From Tritrichomonas foetus (Eukaryota > Parabasalia > Tritrichomonadida > Tritrichomonadidae): a stretch of 64,000 bases of DNA. Positions 50,010 through 59,885 of this stretch are shown piece by piece. The notes beneath the pieces are model-generated. The model saw only the letters and a list, made by a program, of their open reading frames with translations, made no database searches and was not told where the DNA came from. How positions within the stretch are numbered: the stretch's first letter is position 1; each line of letters starts with the position of its first letter. Position numbers and translations under genes: made by a program. The DNA lies in NCBI GenBank assembly GCA_001839685.1, contig MLAK01001160.1, forward strand, positions 1-64,000, written 5' to 3'.

Positions 50010-51389
50010 TTATTTAGAATTTTCAATGAATTTAATTATTATTTGAATTAACTCTATACATTCTTGATTTGAATTATTTTTCAAAGATAGAAATTCATCT
50101 AATGGTATTTTTCTGAGAAAATTTTGGTAAAACTCGACATTCCCGTTGACCTCAAATTGATTTTTAAGATTGACGAGAAAATTTAAAAATATTTTAATTA
50201 AGTTTTGTTTATCACTCATAAATATAAACGAGAGATAATCAAAAATATTTAATTCCACTATTATGTGAGATAAAGCTGTATATTCTAATGAAGAAATAAT
50301 TGATAAAATCAGATGTGTTAAATTTATTTTTTGTTGGAAACTTATTTCATTTGCTTCTAATATGTTTAACATAGTTGGTAAATGATTAAATTCTGTCTTC
50401 ACAATTTGATTTCCCATATCTTGATTACAAATAATAATTTTCGCCAAAAATTTAGCATAAGAACATATCATATTGATATTTGATCCAACAATGTTTTTTA
50501 ACAAATCATTATATCTATGTAATAGCAAATTAATATCATTTTCTGTCAAAAAGAAATCATGATAAATTATTTTTCCAATAATTTTATGGGTATAAACAAC
50601 GATGTTGTAATCATTTGAAAATAACATCATTCTTAAGAATTGGGTAAAATTCATTGAAAATAATAATTTTTGATCAAAAAAACGAGAGTTGAAAATAATC
50701 ATTTGATAAATGCATTTCACAATATATAAATACATAATTTCCTTCTTTTTCTCAATCAGATTTTGGAGGATTTCAAGAAGACGAATTTGAAAATCAACAT
50801 TTTCATGTTCATAGCCAGAAATTGTGATTAAAAACTCACCAAATCTATCGGGAACTGATTTTATTTCAATTAATTTATCAAAAACATTTATTGGCAATAC
50901 TTTCAAAATCTCAACTAATATCGATTTATTGAGTGAAGAAAGAGAAATAATGATATCAAACATTCGATAATTCATTGCGAGGTTATTTTCGACTTCAAAT
51001 CGATTTAATATATGCTCTAATAAATTATGATGGTAAAAATAGAGGCCAATATCTTGGCTTTTGAGAATAATTAATGAAATGCAAATCGAATTTTTAACTC
51101 GAATATCAAAATCAGGGTGATCAAGAAGAATAAAAAATAATTTTAAGTCTTCAAAATCGACTTCACCTTGGGTGACATCAATAAATTCAATTTCACATAA
51201 AATATTTTCTAGTTCATCAAGGCAATCATATAATACATCAAAATCATTACCTCGAGCAATAATCTTCAATTTGAGAATATAGTTGAAAAAGTCAAAATCA
51301 TGTTTTAAATCTGTGGCCTTCAGTGATGCTTTGTTATTGTGGTGTCTTAAAGTTGGAGATTCATTTGGAAGAATCTCTTTATAATTCAT
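50010..51389 (-). CDS. Alpha-solenoid (ARM/HEAT-like) protein, trichomonad family
   Basis: 459 residues. Its design is like the genes at 13667 and 15272. A polar start of about 35 residues is followed by repeated helix pairs with ARM-like spacing (DFDIRVKNSICISLIILKSQ, NYNIVVYTHKIIGKIIY, KINLTHLILSIISSL). No catalytic residues, signal peptide or membrane helix. Probably an interaction scaffold. It ends 30 bp from the end of the karyopherin-like gene, so their 3' ends must nearly or actually overlap. Confidence 0.5.
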   Translation of the reverse strand: MNYKEILPNESPTLRHHNNKASLKATDLKHDFDFFNYILKLKIIARGNDFDVLYDCLDELENILCEIEFIDVTQGEVDFEDLKLFFILLDHPDFDIRVKNSICISLIILKSQDIGLYFYHHNLLEHILNRFEVENNLAMNYRMFDIIISLSSLNKSILVEILKVLPINVFDKLIEIKSVPDRFGEFLITISGYEHENVDFQIRLLEILQNLIEKKKEIMYLYIVKCIYQMIIFNSRFFDQKLLFSMNFTQFLRMMLFSNDYNIVVYTHKIIGKIIYHDFFLTENDINLLLHRYNDLLKNIVGSNINMICSYAKFLAKIIICNQDMGNQIVKTEFNHLPTMLNILEANEISFQQKINLTHLILSIISSLEYTALSHIIVELNIFDYLSFIFMSDKQNLIKIFLNFLVNLKNQFEVNGNVEFYQNFLRKIPLDEFLSLKNNSNQECIELIQIIIKFIENSK

Positions 51390-51652
51390 TGAAATATCTA
51401 GACTCTCAAAGAGAGGGAATGATATTAAATACTTATTTGGCCAACACTACACAAATATTTAAGAGAAAATTGATCGTTTTCACTTCATTCGAAAATAATA
51501 TTTCGTGTAGATTCAAATATAAATATGTGATTTCCCTTTTGAAGATGAAAAAGTTGTACAGGAGCTTTTTGTGGAATGTATGATGAAAATATGAAAAATA
51601 AGAATCAGAATAACGAATTTTCAATAGATTTTACGCAAAACAATCAACAATT

Positions 51653-53236
51653 TTAATAGATAGCGCCAATTGCTTGTAAGAAGCGTCGCTGATATTTTGT
51701 ATTTGTATCCAAATCTAGTATATATTTAACAATTTTCTTTTCTTTTAATTTTTCGACGCATTCTTTATATTTACACAGATTTGCCGCAGTCAAAAGTGCA
51801 AAGTTTGAATTATCGTCATTTTTCTTAATCGAGTGAATCAAAAAGTCGATCACTTGTGAAAGTTCTTTCGTGTAGCAACAATCGGCAACCAAGTTTATCA
51901 CATGGAGGGCATAAATTGCATTTCTTGGTGTATCTTGTCTTGTTGTTCGTCCGAAATAGGCAGTTAAAAATTTATGACGACTCAATTGTTTCACCAAATT
52001 TTCATCGAATGGAATTCTCCTTAAAATTGTGCATAAAACAGAAACAACAATTGTATCGAGATTTGGATTTTTTTCATCTTCGATAGAAAATGCAGAACTT
52101 AAAAAGTTTACAACATCACGAGTCTTTGTAGCTAAACTTTCTCGTTGTTCTTTATGAAGAAGAACGTTACAAAATAAATTCATTGTTGTTAATTTGTCAG
52201 GGAGGCCAGTTCCCATCCATGAAGAATTGTTTATAAGCAAGTCAACACCATTTTCGGTTTGTGAGAGTCGTAAAAGAACCAAAGTTGCTTTTTTATTTGA
52301 TGTTGCATGCTGGATTAAAATTTTGACAAGTTCAGGTGACTTCATTCTCTGGAAATTGCAGCGAATTAATAAAGAAAAAGCAGATTTTTGAAGTGAAATC
52401 TTGGAAAGATGATTGGCGATTAAAGAAAATGGTAGAGTTGAATGTGAACAAATTTCATTATCAATTAAATAACATAACGATACATAGGCATATTTGATAA
52501 TATTGTCATTTTGGGATTGAAGTAAACTACAAATAGTCATCCAAACTTTTCGCGAAAATTCACGATAAAATGAATCAGAATTATCCAATAAGTAAACTAA
52601 AAGAGATATAAAATTTTCTGCACACTCTGGTCTTTTGAAGCTTTCGCTCTCAAACAATAAACTTATCCAATCCAATTTTTCTATTAAACTGAAATTTTTT
52701 TCATCACTTTCATCTTCTTCTTCATAATTATAATCTTTTCTATTATTTTTGGAAGTATTTTTTGAGTTGCTTTTTGAATTGTTTTTTGAATTTTTTTGAT
52801 TTAAATTATTGTCATTTTGGAGAAGTGGCTCCTTTTGGGCCATTTTCGCTAATAAAAATAATGTCTTATATGGGGAACGACGAGCAATTGGCTCCAAAGC
52901 TTCCCGTGTTATAGACGATGGATTTTTTGATGCGAGAATGTCGAGAATGTTTAATATGTTATCAATGAGTAAAAAATTATCGAGCGGTAAATTTGAAACA
53001 AAACAGTTGTCGATGAATATCTGCAAATGATTTTCGAGCGTTAAAAGTTTGCAAATCGTAAGAAGTATTTCGTTTCCAACATCATTTGTAATTTTTGTTG
53101 ACGCGAAAAGTGATAAGATATGTTTGAAAAATGAATAAGAGTCTTCTTCTTTGAGGGTGGTTGGTATTTTGGCTAATTCTTCTATGAAAAACTCGTCATT
53201 TGGATTATTGAGGCCGTGTAAATTTCTTTTTTTCAT
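51653..53236 (-). CDS. ARM/HEAT-repeat protein with Asn/Ser/Lys insert
   Basis: 527 residues from the first ATG; the frame opens earlier at TTG. Helical repeats flank an Asn/Ser/Lys-rich insert at about 148-180 followed by an acidic patch (EEEDESDEK). The C-terminal half has armadillo-like pairs (NNKKATLVLLRLSQTENGVDLL, NAIYALHVINLVADC). Its composition is richer in Cys, Arg and Leu than the three Asn/Phe-rich solenoids, so it may be a different family. No specific function recognised. Confidence 0.45.
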   Translation of the reverse strand: MKKRNLHGLNNPNDEFFIEELAKIPTTLKEEDSYSFFKHILSLFASTKITNDVGNEILLTICKLLTLENHLQIFIDNCFVSNLPLDNFLLIDNILNILDILASKNPSSITREALEPIARRSPYKTLFLLAKMAQKEPLLQNDNNLNQKNSKNNSKSNSKNTSKNNRKDYNYEEEDESDEKNFSLIEKLDWISLLFESESFKRPECAENFISLLVYLLDNSDSFYREFSRKVWMTICSLLQSQNDNIIKYAYVSLCYLIDNEICSHSTLPFSLIANHLSKISLQKSAFSLLIRCNFQRMKSPELVKILIQHATSNKKATLVLLRLSQTENGVDLLINNSSWMGTGLPDKLTTMNLFCNVLLHKEQRESLATKTRDVVNFLSSAFSIEDEKNPNLDTIVVSVLCTILRRIPFDENLVKQLSRHKFLTAYFGRTTRQDTPRNAIYALHVINLVADCCYTKELSQVIDFLIHSIKKNDDNSNFALLTAANLCKYKECVEKLKEKKIVKYILDLDTNTKYQRRFLQAIGAIY

Positions 53237-54001
53237 GAAAAAACCAAAATAGAGGAGACCGTTTATTTTCAAGTAATATTCACATAATGAAAATTTTCCA
53301 ATCGAATTTAATCACATCAAATTTATCACAATATGTCATTTCAGAGCATAAATGCAAACTGTTAGTAATGAGCATATGCTTTATTATAAATAAATAGGTC
53401 CTATTCTTCTTCATGCATTACGACCATAAATTAATCCAGAAATTCAAATTCATTACTAGAATTGACCAAACTTGGTAGTAATCTTTTTCGAGTTTGTTCA
53501 TAATGCATAGGTAATATTGATACCTGTATTGCACATAACAAAATTCCTTTTTTACTGTTGTAGAACTCTAGATGCAGTTTATTTTGGCTGTTTCAAGAAG
53601 ATTATTATGCTGAATGATCTTTCAACAAATCAAAATTTCCAAATCCTTCACGAACATAGAAATCAGCAAAAAAACGCACATAAGTGATGAAAAATGAGAA
53701 AATATCAAATTCATTTATTATTCATATGAAAGTATAATGATAAATTTGATACTTATTAAAATAAATGGATTTTTATTAATGATTGGATTGAAGAAAGTTT
53801 AATTACATTATCCCCCCAGCTTTCTACAAAATCGTATTAATCATCTGGTCATCATCTTTACAACCATTGAAAAGTGGGTTGTCTAGTGTTACTTTTGTTC
53901 CTGCCCAAATGATCATCTTGAGTGACATCTTTTCTGGAAAAACCAAACATGGTTTCTTCATTCATTTTTTTTTGAAGAATGCGTCCTCTTAAAATGAATA
54001 A
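53237..54001. other. Intergenic, AT-rich
   Basis: No supported gene. It lies between the ARM/HEAT gene and the membrane-protein remnant. Confidence 0.4.
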
Positions 54002-54400
54002 TCAAACGAAGACAAGTACAACAGCAATAAGAACAAGTATGGTGATGACAATTCCTGAAATTAACTCAATCATCTTAGAATTTTCTCCATTTCGGAGGCT
54101 CTCACCACCTTCTGTTTCATTGGTATCTGCTTCATTTATAAATTCACTTTTTGGGATTTGTGTAGTAACTGATGTAGCTAATGTGGCTGATGCAACAGTT
54201 GAAGGTTCCATTACAACTGGTGTTGCTTTAGGTGTTGGATCATGATCACATGTATTCCGCCACCACGATGTTGAACACACGAACATACTCATCGGGTCTA
54301 CTTATTGGTGTGAGTACCCAATGGTTTGGGTTTAGTTTTTCGGAACCCCTAATCCATGTTGACTATTCTGTGAGTTTTTTATATTTGAGACATAAAGTGA
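54002..54400 (-). pseudogene. C-terminal remnant of a membrane-anchored surface protein
   Basis: The open part (54002-54292, 96 codons) has a Cys/Trp-rich start (CSTSWWRNTCDHDP), a Thr/Val/Ser/Pro-rich stalk, and ends in a single hydrophobic segment (MIELISGIVITILVLIAVVLVFV) with no basic tail. This is the C-terminal anchor layout of trichomonad surface proteins. Upstream of the ATG, another frame reads LNPNHWVLTPISRPDEYVRV and would join just before CSTSWW. So a frameshift near 54280 seems to separate the ends of a once-longer ectodomain; no further part is recognisable. It could also be a very small real gene, but no signal peptide is present. Confidence 0.45.
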
Positions 54401-54481
54401 AGATAAAAACGAGTTGTGAAAAGTATTTTATATAATAATTTTTTATTAATTATTAAAGTAAATTAAAGTATTGAAAGAAAA

Positions 54482-57055
54482 TTAGTCGAGCTCTGGTTCG
54501 AGTGGTGCATCACCTTCCTGCTTTGTCTCCGCAGCAGGTGCCTCTTCCTTCTTTTCTTCAGCTGAGGCACCTTCTTCTGTCTTTGTTTCTTCTGTCTTTG
54601 ATTCTTCGGCTGGTTTTTCTGCATTATCACCTTCTTTCTTTTCATCTTTCTTTTCTTCTTCTTTCTTCTTTGGTGGTGGTGCTGGTTTTGGCTTACAGAG
54701 GAGTTCGCGAACCTTCTGTTCAACAGTTGTGAGTTTCAATTCAGCCTCTGGTGTTCTGTATGGTGCATCAAGATGTTTTGGTGCTTTTTCTACTTCGGCC
54801 AATTTTCCTTTCAGCCATTCGATATAATCGTCTGCAACTTTCCTTACAACATTTCTCTCTTCTTCAGTAATATGTGAGAATTTCTCATCCTTCGAGTCGA
54901 GTTTCTTCTTTTCTGCTTCTGCACGGCTTATCAAATCAGCGATAGCTTGTGGAATGTCATATCTGGCTTTCCTTCTTGCGTTTGCCGGTTCTCCGAATGC
55001 CTTAAGAATTGAGAGCTGTGTTTGATAATCTTTAAGTGGAAGTCTGTCAAATTCATTTTCGCTAAACCAGCATTGAACTTCTTGAACTTTCTGGAGATAT
55101 TCGTCCTTCTTAGCTGGATCGAAGTATTCTGTGAAGTCGCGTGTGATTCCAGCTTCGACTTGGAAAATATAGCTTTCAAGCTCGTTACGAACATTGTCGA
55201 TTTCGATTTCATCTTTATCGCGTTTGGCCATCTTCTTTTCCTCGTTTTGGAATTGTGAAATTTGTGTTGCAGAAAGTCCATAATGGGCCTTGAAGATGAA
55301 GTTGACTGGAAGATCCTTCTTTACAATCTTCTTCTTTGGTTCGGCTGGTTTTGGTGGTTCTTCTTCCTTCTTTGGTTCTTCGGCTGGCTTTTCAGCATCT
55401 TTAGGAGCTTCTTCAGCTGGTTTTTCACCTTCCTTTGGTGCTTCTCCTTCTTTAGGTGCTTCGCCTTCCTTTGGTGCTTCACCTTCCTTTGGTGCTTCTC
55501 CTTCCTTTGGTTCTTCCTTCTTTGGCTCTTCTTTCTTTGGCTCCTCCTTCTTTGGCTCTTCCTTCTTTGGCTCTTCCTTGATGATGATTTCTTCTTGGAT
55601 TTGGTGGGTGGCTTCAAGAACGTCAATAATTCCGTCTGGTGTAAGGCGGACCTTTAGCCTGACTGTAAGGACTTCGTCAGTGGCTGTATCAATGTCAACT
55701 GATCCGAGTTCGCCAGCCTGTTCGTTGAAAAGTCTGACATGGGCGTTCCTCTTCACTTTAATTGGAACAACCTTTGTGCATGGCACGACATTGAATTGCT
55801 TGAAGAGCTCGTTTGTCTTCAACTGGCCTTGATCGTCGGTCCACTCGATCATAACCTGGTGTGGTGCAACGTCTTTAACCTTGAGCTCGACGCGGTATTG
55901 CGGGGAAAGAATAGCGGCCTGGAAAGCAGCGCCCATTGCGAAGCATTCATCTGGGTTAAGTGATTGTGTGAGCTCCTTTCCGAAGACTTCCTTAATTTTG
56001 GCTTTGACGGCAGCAACACGGGACGCGCCGCCATGGACTTCAATTGCAAAGAGGTCTTCCTTCTTGACGTTGGCCAACTCGAGGGCATGGTTAATTGGTG
56101 CTTCAATTCTTGCGACGAGGTCTTGAATGACTTCCTCGAACTCTTCGCGTTTGACCATAAAGTTGATATCGATATCATTCATGCAAGATTGAACATCAAA
56201 TGGCATAATTGGATTGATTGAAAGACTCTTCTTAAGTTTTTCTGCGGCTTGTGTGAATCTCAGCATTGCGCGTGGATTTGATGTTGGGTCGATCTTATAT
56301 TTAGCCTTTGTTTTTTCAAGGAGCATCTTTACAAGTGCTGTTGTGAAGTCTGCGCCACCGAGATGTTCGTCGCATGTGAATCCTTTCACCTCAACGGCTC
56401 CTTGGCTCATTGAAACAATAGCGACGTTCATGGTGGAATCTCCGAAATCGACGAAAGCGACTGGGACGGCTTTGTCTGCTGTTTCTGGGAGCCTCTTTCT
56501 GTGGTACATTGAATAAACGATAGAAGCAGCTGTTGTTGAGTTGAGGAGCTTCAATACGTTGAATCCGGCAATTTTTGCAGCATCCAAAATTTGGCGACGC
56601 TGGCATTCATCCCACCATGGAGAACAAACAATAACGCAGTCTGTGGCATGGATATTCTGTAAACGGGCGATTTCGAAAACTTCTTTGAGAAGTAAAGCAA
56701 TACACTGTTCAACTCGGAAAACTTTGACCTCTTCAAGGTAGGTGGCCTGGACTCCGATGAAGCCATCGTCAAGTTTGACAAGTGGGAAAGGAACTAATTG
56801 TTGAACAGTTTCGCGTTCGGGAGAATCATAGCGAAGACCAACAAGCCTCTTCAAATGAGTGATTGTGCTCTTCACATTTTGCATTTGCTGCTGGCGAGCA
56901 AATTCACCAGCATAACGACGATTTTCCGAAAAACCAACCATGCTTGGTGTTAAACGCTGTGATGATTGGTTTAAGATGATGTCGACACCACCCTTACGTG
57001 GTGCAGAAATAACAAGATTTTCGTTTCCAAAGTCAATGGCAAGTACGGAAGCCAT
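54482..57055 (-). CDS. Hsp110/Hsp70-superfamily chaperone (nucleotide exchange factor type)
   Basis: 857 residues. The actin-like ATPase domain covers residues 1-385. Phosphate-loop signatures are AIDFGNENLVISAPRKGGVD (5-24), VAFVDFGDSTMNVAIV and the EVHGGASRVAAVK segment. RYAGEFARQQQMQN with TPSMVGF is of the Hsp110 (HSPA4/Sse) type rather than canonical Hsp70. The beta-domain follows (to about 480), then an unusually long Lys/Glu/Pro linker made of KKEEP and EGEAPK repeats (about 485-575), then a helical domain and an acidic tail. There is no ER signal, KDEL or EEVD end, so it is cytosolic. Hsp110 proteins exchange nucleotide on Hsp70 and hold unfolded proteins. C/G-ending codons are frequent, in line with high expression. 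Confidence 0.92.
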   Translation of the reverse strand: MASVLAIDFGNENLVISAPRKGGVDIILNQSSQRLTPSMVGFSENRRYAGEFARQQQMQNVKSTITHLKRLVGLRYDSPERETVQQLVPFPLVKLDDGFIGVQATYLEEVKVFRVEQCIALLLKEVFEIARLQNIHATDCVIVCSPWWDECQRRQILDAAKIAGFNVLKLLNSTTAASIVYSMYHRKRLPETADKAVPVAFVDFGDSTMNVAIVSMSQGAVEVKGFTCDEHLGGADFTTALVKMLLEKTKAKYKIDPTSNPRAMLRFTQAAEKLKKSLSINPIMPFDVQSCMNDIDINFMVKREEFEEVIQDLVARIEAPINHALELANVKKEDLFAIEVHGGASRVAAVKAKIKEVFGKELTQSLNPDECFAMGAAFQAAILSPQYRVELKVKDVAPHQVMIEWTDDQGQLKTNELFKQFNVVPCTKVVPIKVKRNAHVRLFNEQAGELGSVDIDTATDEVLTVRLKVRLTPDGIIDVLEATHQIQEEIIIKEEPKKEEPKKEEPKKEEPKKEEPKEGEAPKEGEAPKEGEAPKEGEAPKEGEKPAEEAPKDAEKPAEEPKKEEEPPKPAEPKKKIVKKDLPVNFIFKAHYGLSATQISQFQNEEKKMAKRDKDEIEIDNVRNELESYIFQVEAGITRDFTEYFDPAKKDEYLQKVQEVQCWFSENEFDRLPLKDYQTQLSILKAFGEPANARRKARYDIPQAIADLISRAEAEKKKLDSKDEKFSHITEEERNVVRKVADDYIEWLKGKLAEVEKAPKHLDAPYRTPEAELKLTTVEQKVRELLCKPKPAPPPKKKEEEKKDEKKEGDNAEKPAEESKTEETKTEEGASAEEKKEEAPAAETKQEGDAPLEPELD
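55330..55600 (-). repeat. In-frame tandem repeats (KKEEP and EGEAPK units) in the Hsp110 linker
   Basis: Five units of about 15 bp encode KKEEP, followed by about four units of 18 bp encoding EGEAPK, then degenerate AEEPK-type units. Nearly identical repeats at DNA level suggest slippage. Frame is kept. Confidence 0.85.
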
Positions 57056-58198
57056 CTATTAAAATGGTCGGCCACTTTATTTTTTTTGTGAAGGAGAGTC
57101 AACAACTTTTTGATGAACATCAAAGTATTTTTTGAATGAGTTACATGGCCGGCGACTTATAAATTCTATATATTTTCGCCAAATTTTATCTAACTTTTCG
57201 ATTAAATAAACTTGTCAATAATTGAATCAAAAAAAGAGACTACGAAAAGAAAATGAGAAAAGGCTTTCAATTTAATGACCATTTAGATTTTGAATTTAAA
57301 TCATGATCTGATTATTATTAAAATTCAAAACCGTAAATAATCGATTTTCTGTTCACATTGAAAAAGATGGCGAAACCACGTTGCATGGAACACAGACTTT
57401 AATTAATTAAATTGATATCTGGCTCTTTGAGGAGTTTGGTATAACCTTTCGTTGAGATAAACATCAAATTTTAATGAATTACTTCTTTTCATCCCAAGAA
57501 AGGCATGACTTTTTTTCCAATGAGATTTGTTTCTGACAGAAAAATGGGTAAATGTGATGTGACTTAAAGGGCCCATTCGCCTCATTCAGCCTTTGGAAGA
57601 GGCGCTAGCGCGTGACCACGGCTCTTGTTCACTGCTCTTCCTCCTCTGTGTTCACTCGCTGCGCCTCCTCCAAGTCGAAATGACCCAAAGAACCAGCAAA
57701 GTTCACATCACATTTATCAATTAAGTTTATCCACCTTTGACCTTTATTTGACCTTCACTTCACGTTTTACTAATCTCATCGGAAATTGGATTTCAACCAA
57801 GTTTTATATAAATATTTTCATAGCTGAGAATTGAAAGAAATAGATTACTATGTAAATTTATTTCTGGATGTGTTTTTTTGATCAAGTCAAAGAATTGCAC
57901 AAACTTGATATTTTGTGAAAAAGAACTTATTCTAGTTTTTAAATAGCTTTATAATCTAAAGTTTAGGATGTCATCACAAAATCCTGGTTTTCAGGAGTAT
58001 AATGAATGTGAAGACAGAATCTAATTATTATCACAATTAATATCATTCCACAAAGACTATAATAAATGATCATATAAAATTTGCTTCAATATTGATTACA
58101 GTGATTAAGAAAGAAGATTAAAAACTGAATCACTTGATAAAGAAAATGATGGATTTAATTTTGAATGTCCGTTTAAAAATAAAAATTGTGAACTTTTC
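57056..58198. other. Divergent intergenic region, 1.1 kb, with GC-rich palindrome
   Basis: Upstream of both the Hsp110 gene and the gene at 58199. At 57141-57165 lies CATGGCCGGCGACTTATAA; on the minus strand this reads TTATAAGTCGCCGGCC, about 110 bp before the Hsp110 ATG. The palindrome at 57549-57716 is described separately. Small frames across it are not supported as genes. Confidence 0.45.
57549..57716. repeat. 168-bp GC-rich imperfect palindrome (possible MITE or structured RNA)
   Basis: The outermost 14 bases, TAAATGTGATGTGA (57549-57562), are the exact reverse complement of 57703-57716. The inner arms 57593-57615 and 57652-57673 pair at about 21 of 23 positions around a 36-base loop. 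The part between is weaker but still partly paired. The centre is much richer in G and C than the flanks. No terminal protein-coding content. Candidate: a miniature inverted-repeat element or a gene for a hairpin RNA. Confidence 0.65.
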
Positions 58199-59071
58199 AT
58201 GGAGATTGAAGCGCGTGCAGCTAATTTGATTGATAGTGCGATGCAAAGAATCAACTTTTCTCTTCAAAACACAGTCACTTCATCGATTCTTCAACAAATA
58301 TCAAACGAAAAAAATCTGCTGCGAAAAATATCGAATTTGATTCATCTGTTAGTCATTTGTAATCAGCGCTATTCCTCAGACTATAATGAAATATACAATT
58401 CTGTTAAGAGAATGTATAAAGATGTACCTTATGAGTCTCACAAATTATCAGAATGGCTTCAAGATTATTTTCAGAGACAAAAAGATGAAATGAACAACTT
58501 CAAAATACGCCTTAACCATATTCAAGTCATAATCAAAGATTTATCAGAGAAAATCATGATAAACTCCTCGAAAAATAACATAATTCAATCATTAAACGAG
58601 CAAATAAATGAATTAAAACATAAACTTGATCTATCAGAAGAAGAAAAAAAAGAAAACCTTCAAAAGCATGCACAGAAAATTGAAAATATTAAAAACAAAC
58701 TCACAGAAACAGAAGATCAGTTGAAAAAATCTCAAAAAGAAATCAGCCTATTAAAAGAAAAATATTCTGATAAAGATAAAATTAGCCAGTCTGTGGAGAA
58801 TCTTCTTAAAGAAACCGAAAAAATTAAAATTGATCATCATAATGAAATTCAAGAAATCAAGTGTAAATTACAATTTGAAATTGATACACAAAAAGAAAAA
58901 AATTGTCTTTTACGAAATGATTTAAATTATGCACTTCGACAAAAAATTGAATATGAAGACAAATTAAAGACAACTCAAGATGAACTAGAAAGGAAGAAAG
59001 CTGAATGTTTATCTCTGAAGGCAATTTTAAATGACCATCATTCCGAGATAAGTTCGTTTTACCTTAACTAA
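58199..59071 (+). CDS. Coiled-coil protein, 290 residues
   Basis: The first 95 residues are helical (FSLQNTVTSSILQQISNEKN, LLRKISNLIHLLVIC). Residues about 95-280 are a continuous coiled coil rich in Lys, Glu and Gln (LNEQINELKHKLDLSEEEKK). It ends cleanly after KAILNDHHSEISSFYLN. No signal peptide or known domain. ATG in the context TTTTCATGG. Function unknown; could be cytoskeletal. Confidence 0.45.
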   Translation: MEIEARAANLIDSAMQRINFSLQNTVTSSILQQISNEKNLLRKISNLIHLLVICNQRYSSDYNEIYNSVKRMYKDVPYESHKLSEWLQDYFQRQKDEMNNFKIRLNHIQVIIKDLSEKIMINSSKNNIIQSLNEQINELKHKLDLSEEEKKENLQKHAQKIENIKNKLTETEDQLKKSQKEISLLKEKYSDKDKISQSVENLLKETEKIKIDHHNEIQEIKCKLQFEIDTQKEKNCLLRNDLNYALRQKIEYEDKLKTTQDELERKKAECLSLKAILNDHHSEISSFYLN

Positions 59072-59885
59072 TTTAGAATTTTGAATAACATTTGTTTTAC
59101 TATGTGAAAGATTGTATATTGAGATATAAATAATTAATCAGCTTTTTACCCCTGAGTAGGGAAAAACATGAATAATATTTTTATATTCTTCCCTACACTG
59201 TGAATAATGTTATTTTTAAAAATGAGGAAAAAGCAAATTCACAATTCATAATAATTTTTTTTCCCCTGAAAGACTCACAACTTAATAACCAAATATGAAA
59301 AATGAATTTGGCGTTATTTCATGCAAAAATGAAAACAGCTCTACCATGTCACATTGATAATTAAGTGACATTTTGGTTATTTTTCATAATTAAAACCATT
59401 TCCAGATAATTGTTTAATCTACATCTCGCGAAAGTCTGCTATCTGTTGATAAAGTCTTTCCTATATCCAAAGATACCACTCTCAAGTTCATTAAAACTGC
59501 TTACTTGAGTAGTAAAAAAACATTATTGAAACAATGAAAAACTTTTTATTCAATCTTTTTTATATTCACTCCAATTAGAGTTTTATTTATCATATTGTGA
59601 TTTAGACCAAGCTCGACATTGCAATTGTAATGTCCATGGAAAAGATGTAATGTGACATGACTATTACTTTGCTTGATTTCATTTACTTGATTGCCTTTGC
59701 TTGATTTCATTTACTTGATTGCCTTTGCTTGATTGCATTTACTTGATTGCCTTTGTTTGATTGCATTTACTTGATTACCTTTGCTTGATATCTACAAATA
59801 TATGAATGAAAAACAAAAGAAAAGATGAGTGTTTCCTAAATACAATGAGTTTAATCGAACAGTTAAATCAGATAATCATTCTCCA
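59072..59885. other. Intergenic with 28-bp minisatellite
   Basis: Between two convergent genes. It contains the tandem repeat listed at 59668-59790 and a short inverted repeat ATGTCAC...GTGACAT near 59347-59373. No gene seen. Confidence 0.45.
59668..59790. repeat. 28-bp minisatellite, about 4.4 copies
   Basis: The unit begins TTTGCTTGATTTCATTTACT and ends TGATTGCC. It repeats four times with one or two changes per copy and ends in a partial fifth unit. Confidence 0.9.

Noticed and set aside
54463..57055. Many reading frames on both strands opposite or across the Hsp110 gene
   Set aside because: They are shadows of the Lys/Glu/Pro repeats and of G/C-richer codons; none shows a domain, and Hsp110 is unmistakable.
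57403..57834. Two small frames (60 and 69 codons) across the GC-rich palindrome
   Set aside because: They overlap an inverted repeat, have no recognisable domain, and are on opposite strands of the same element.
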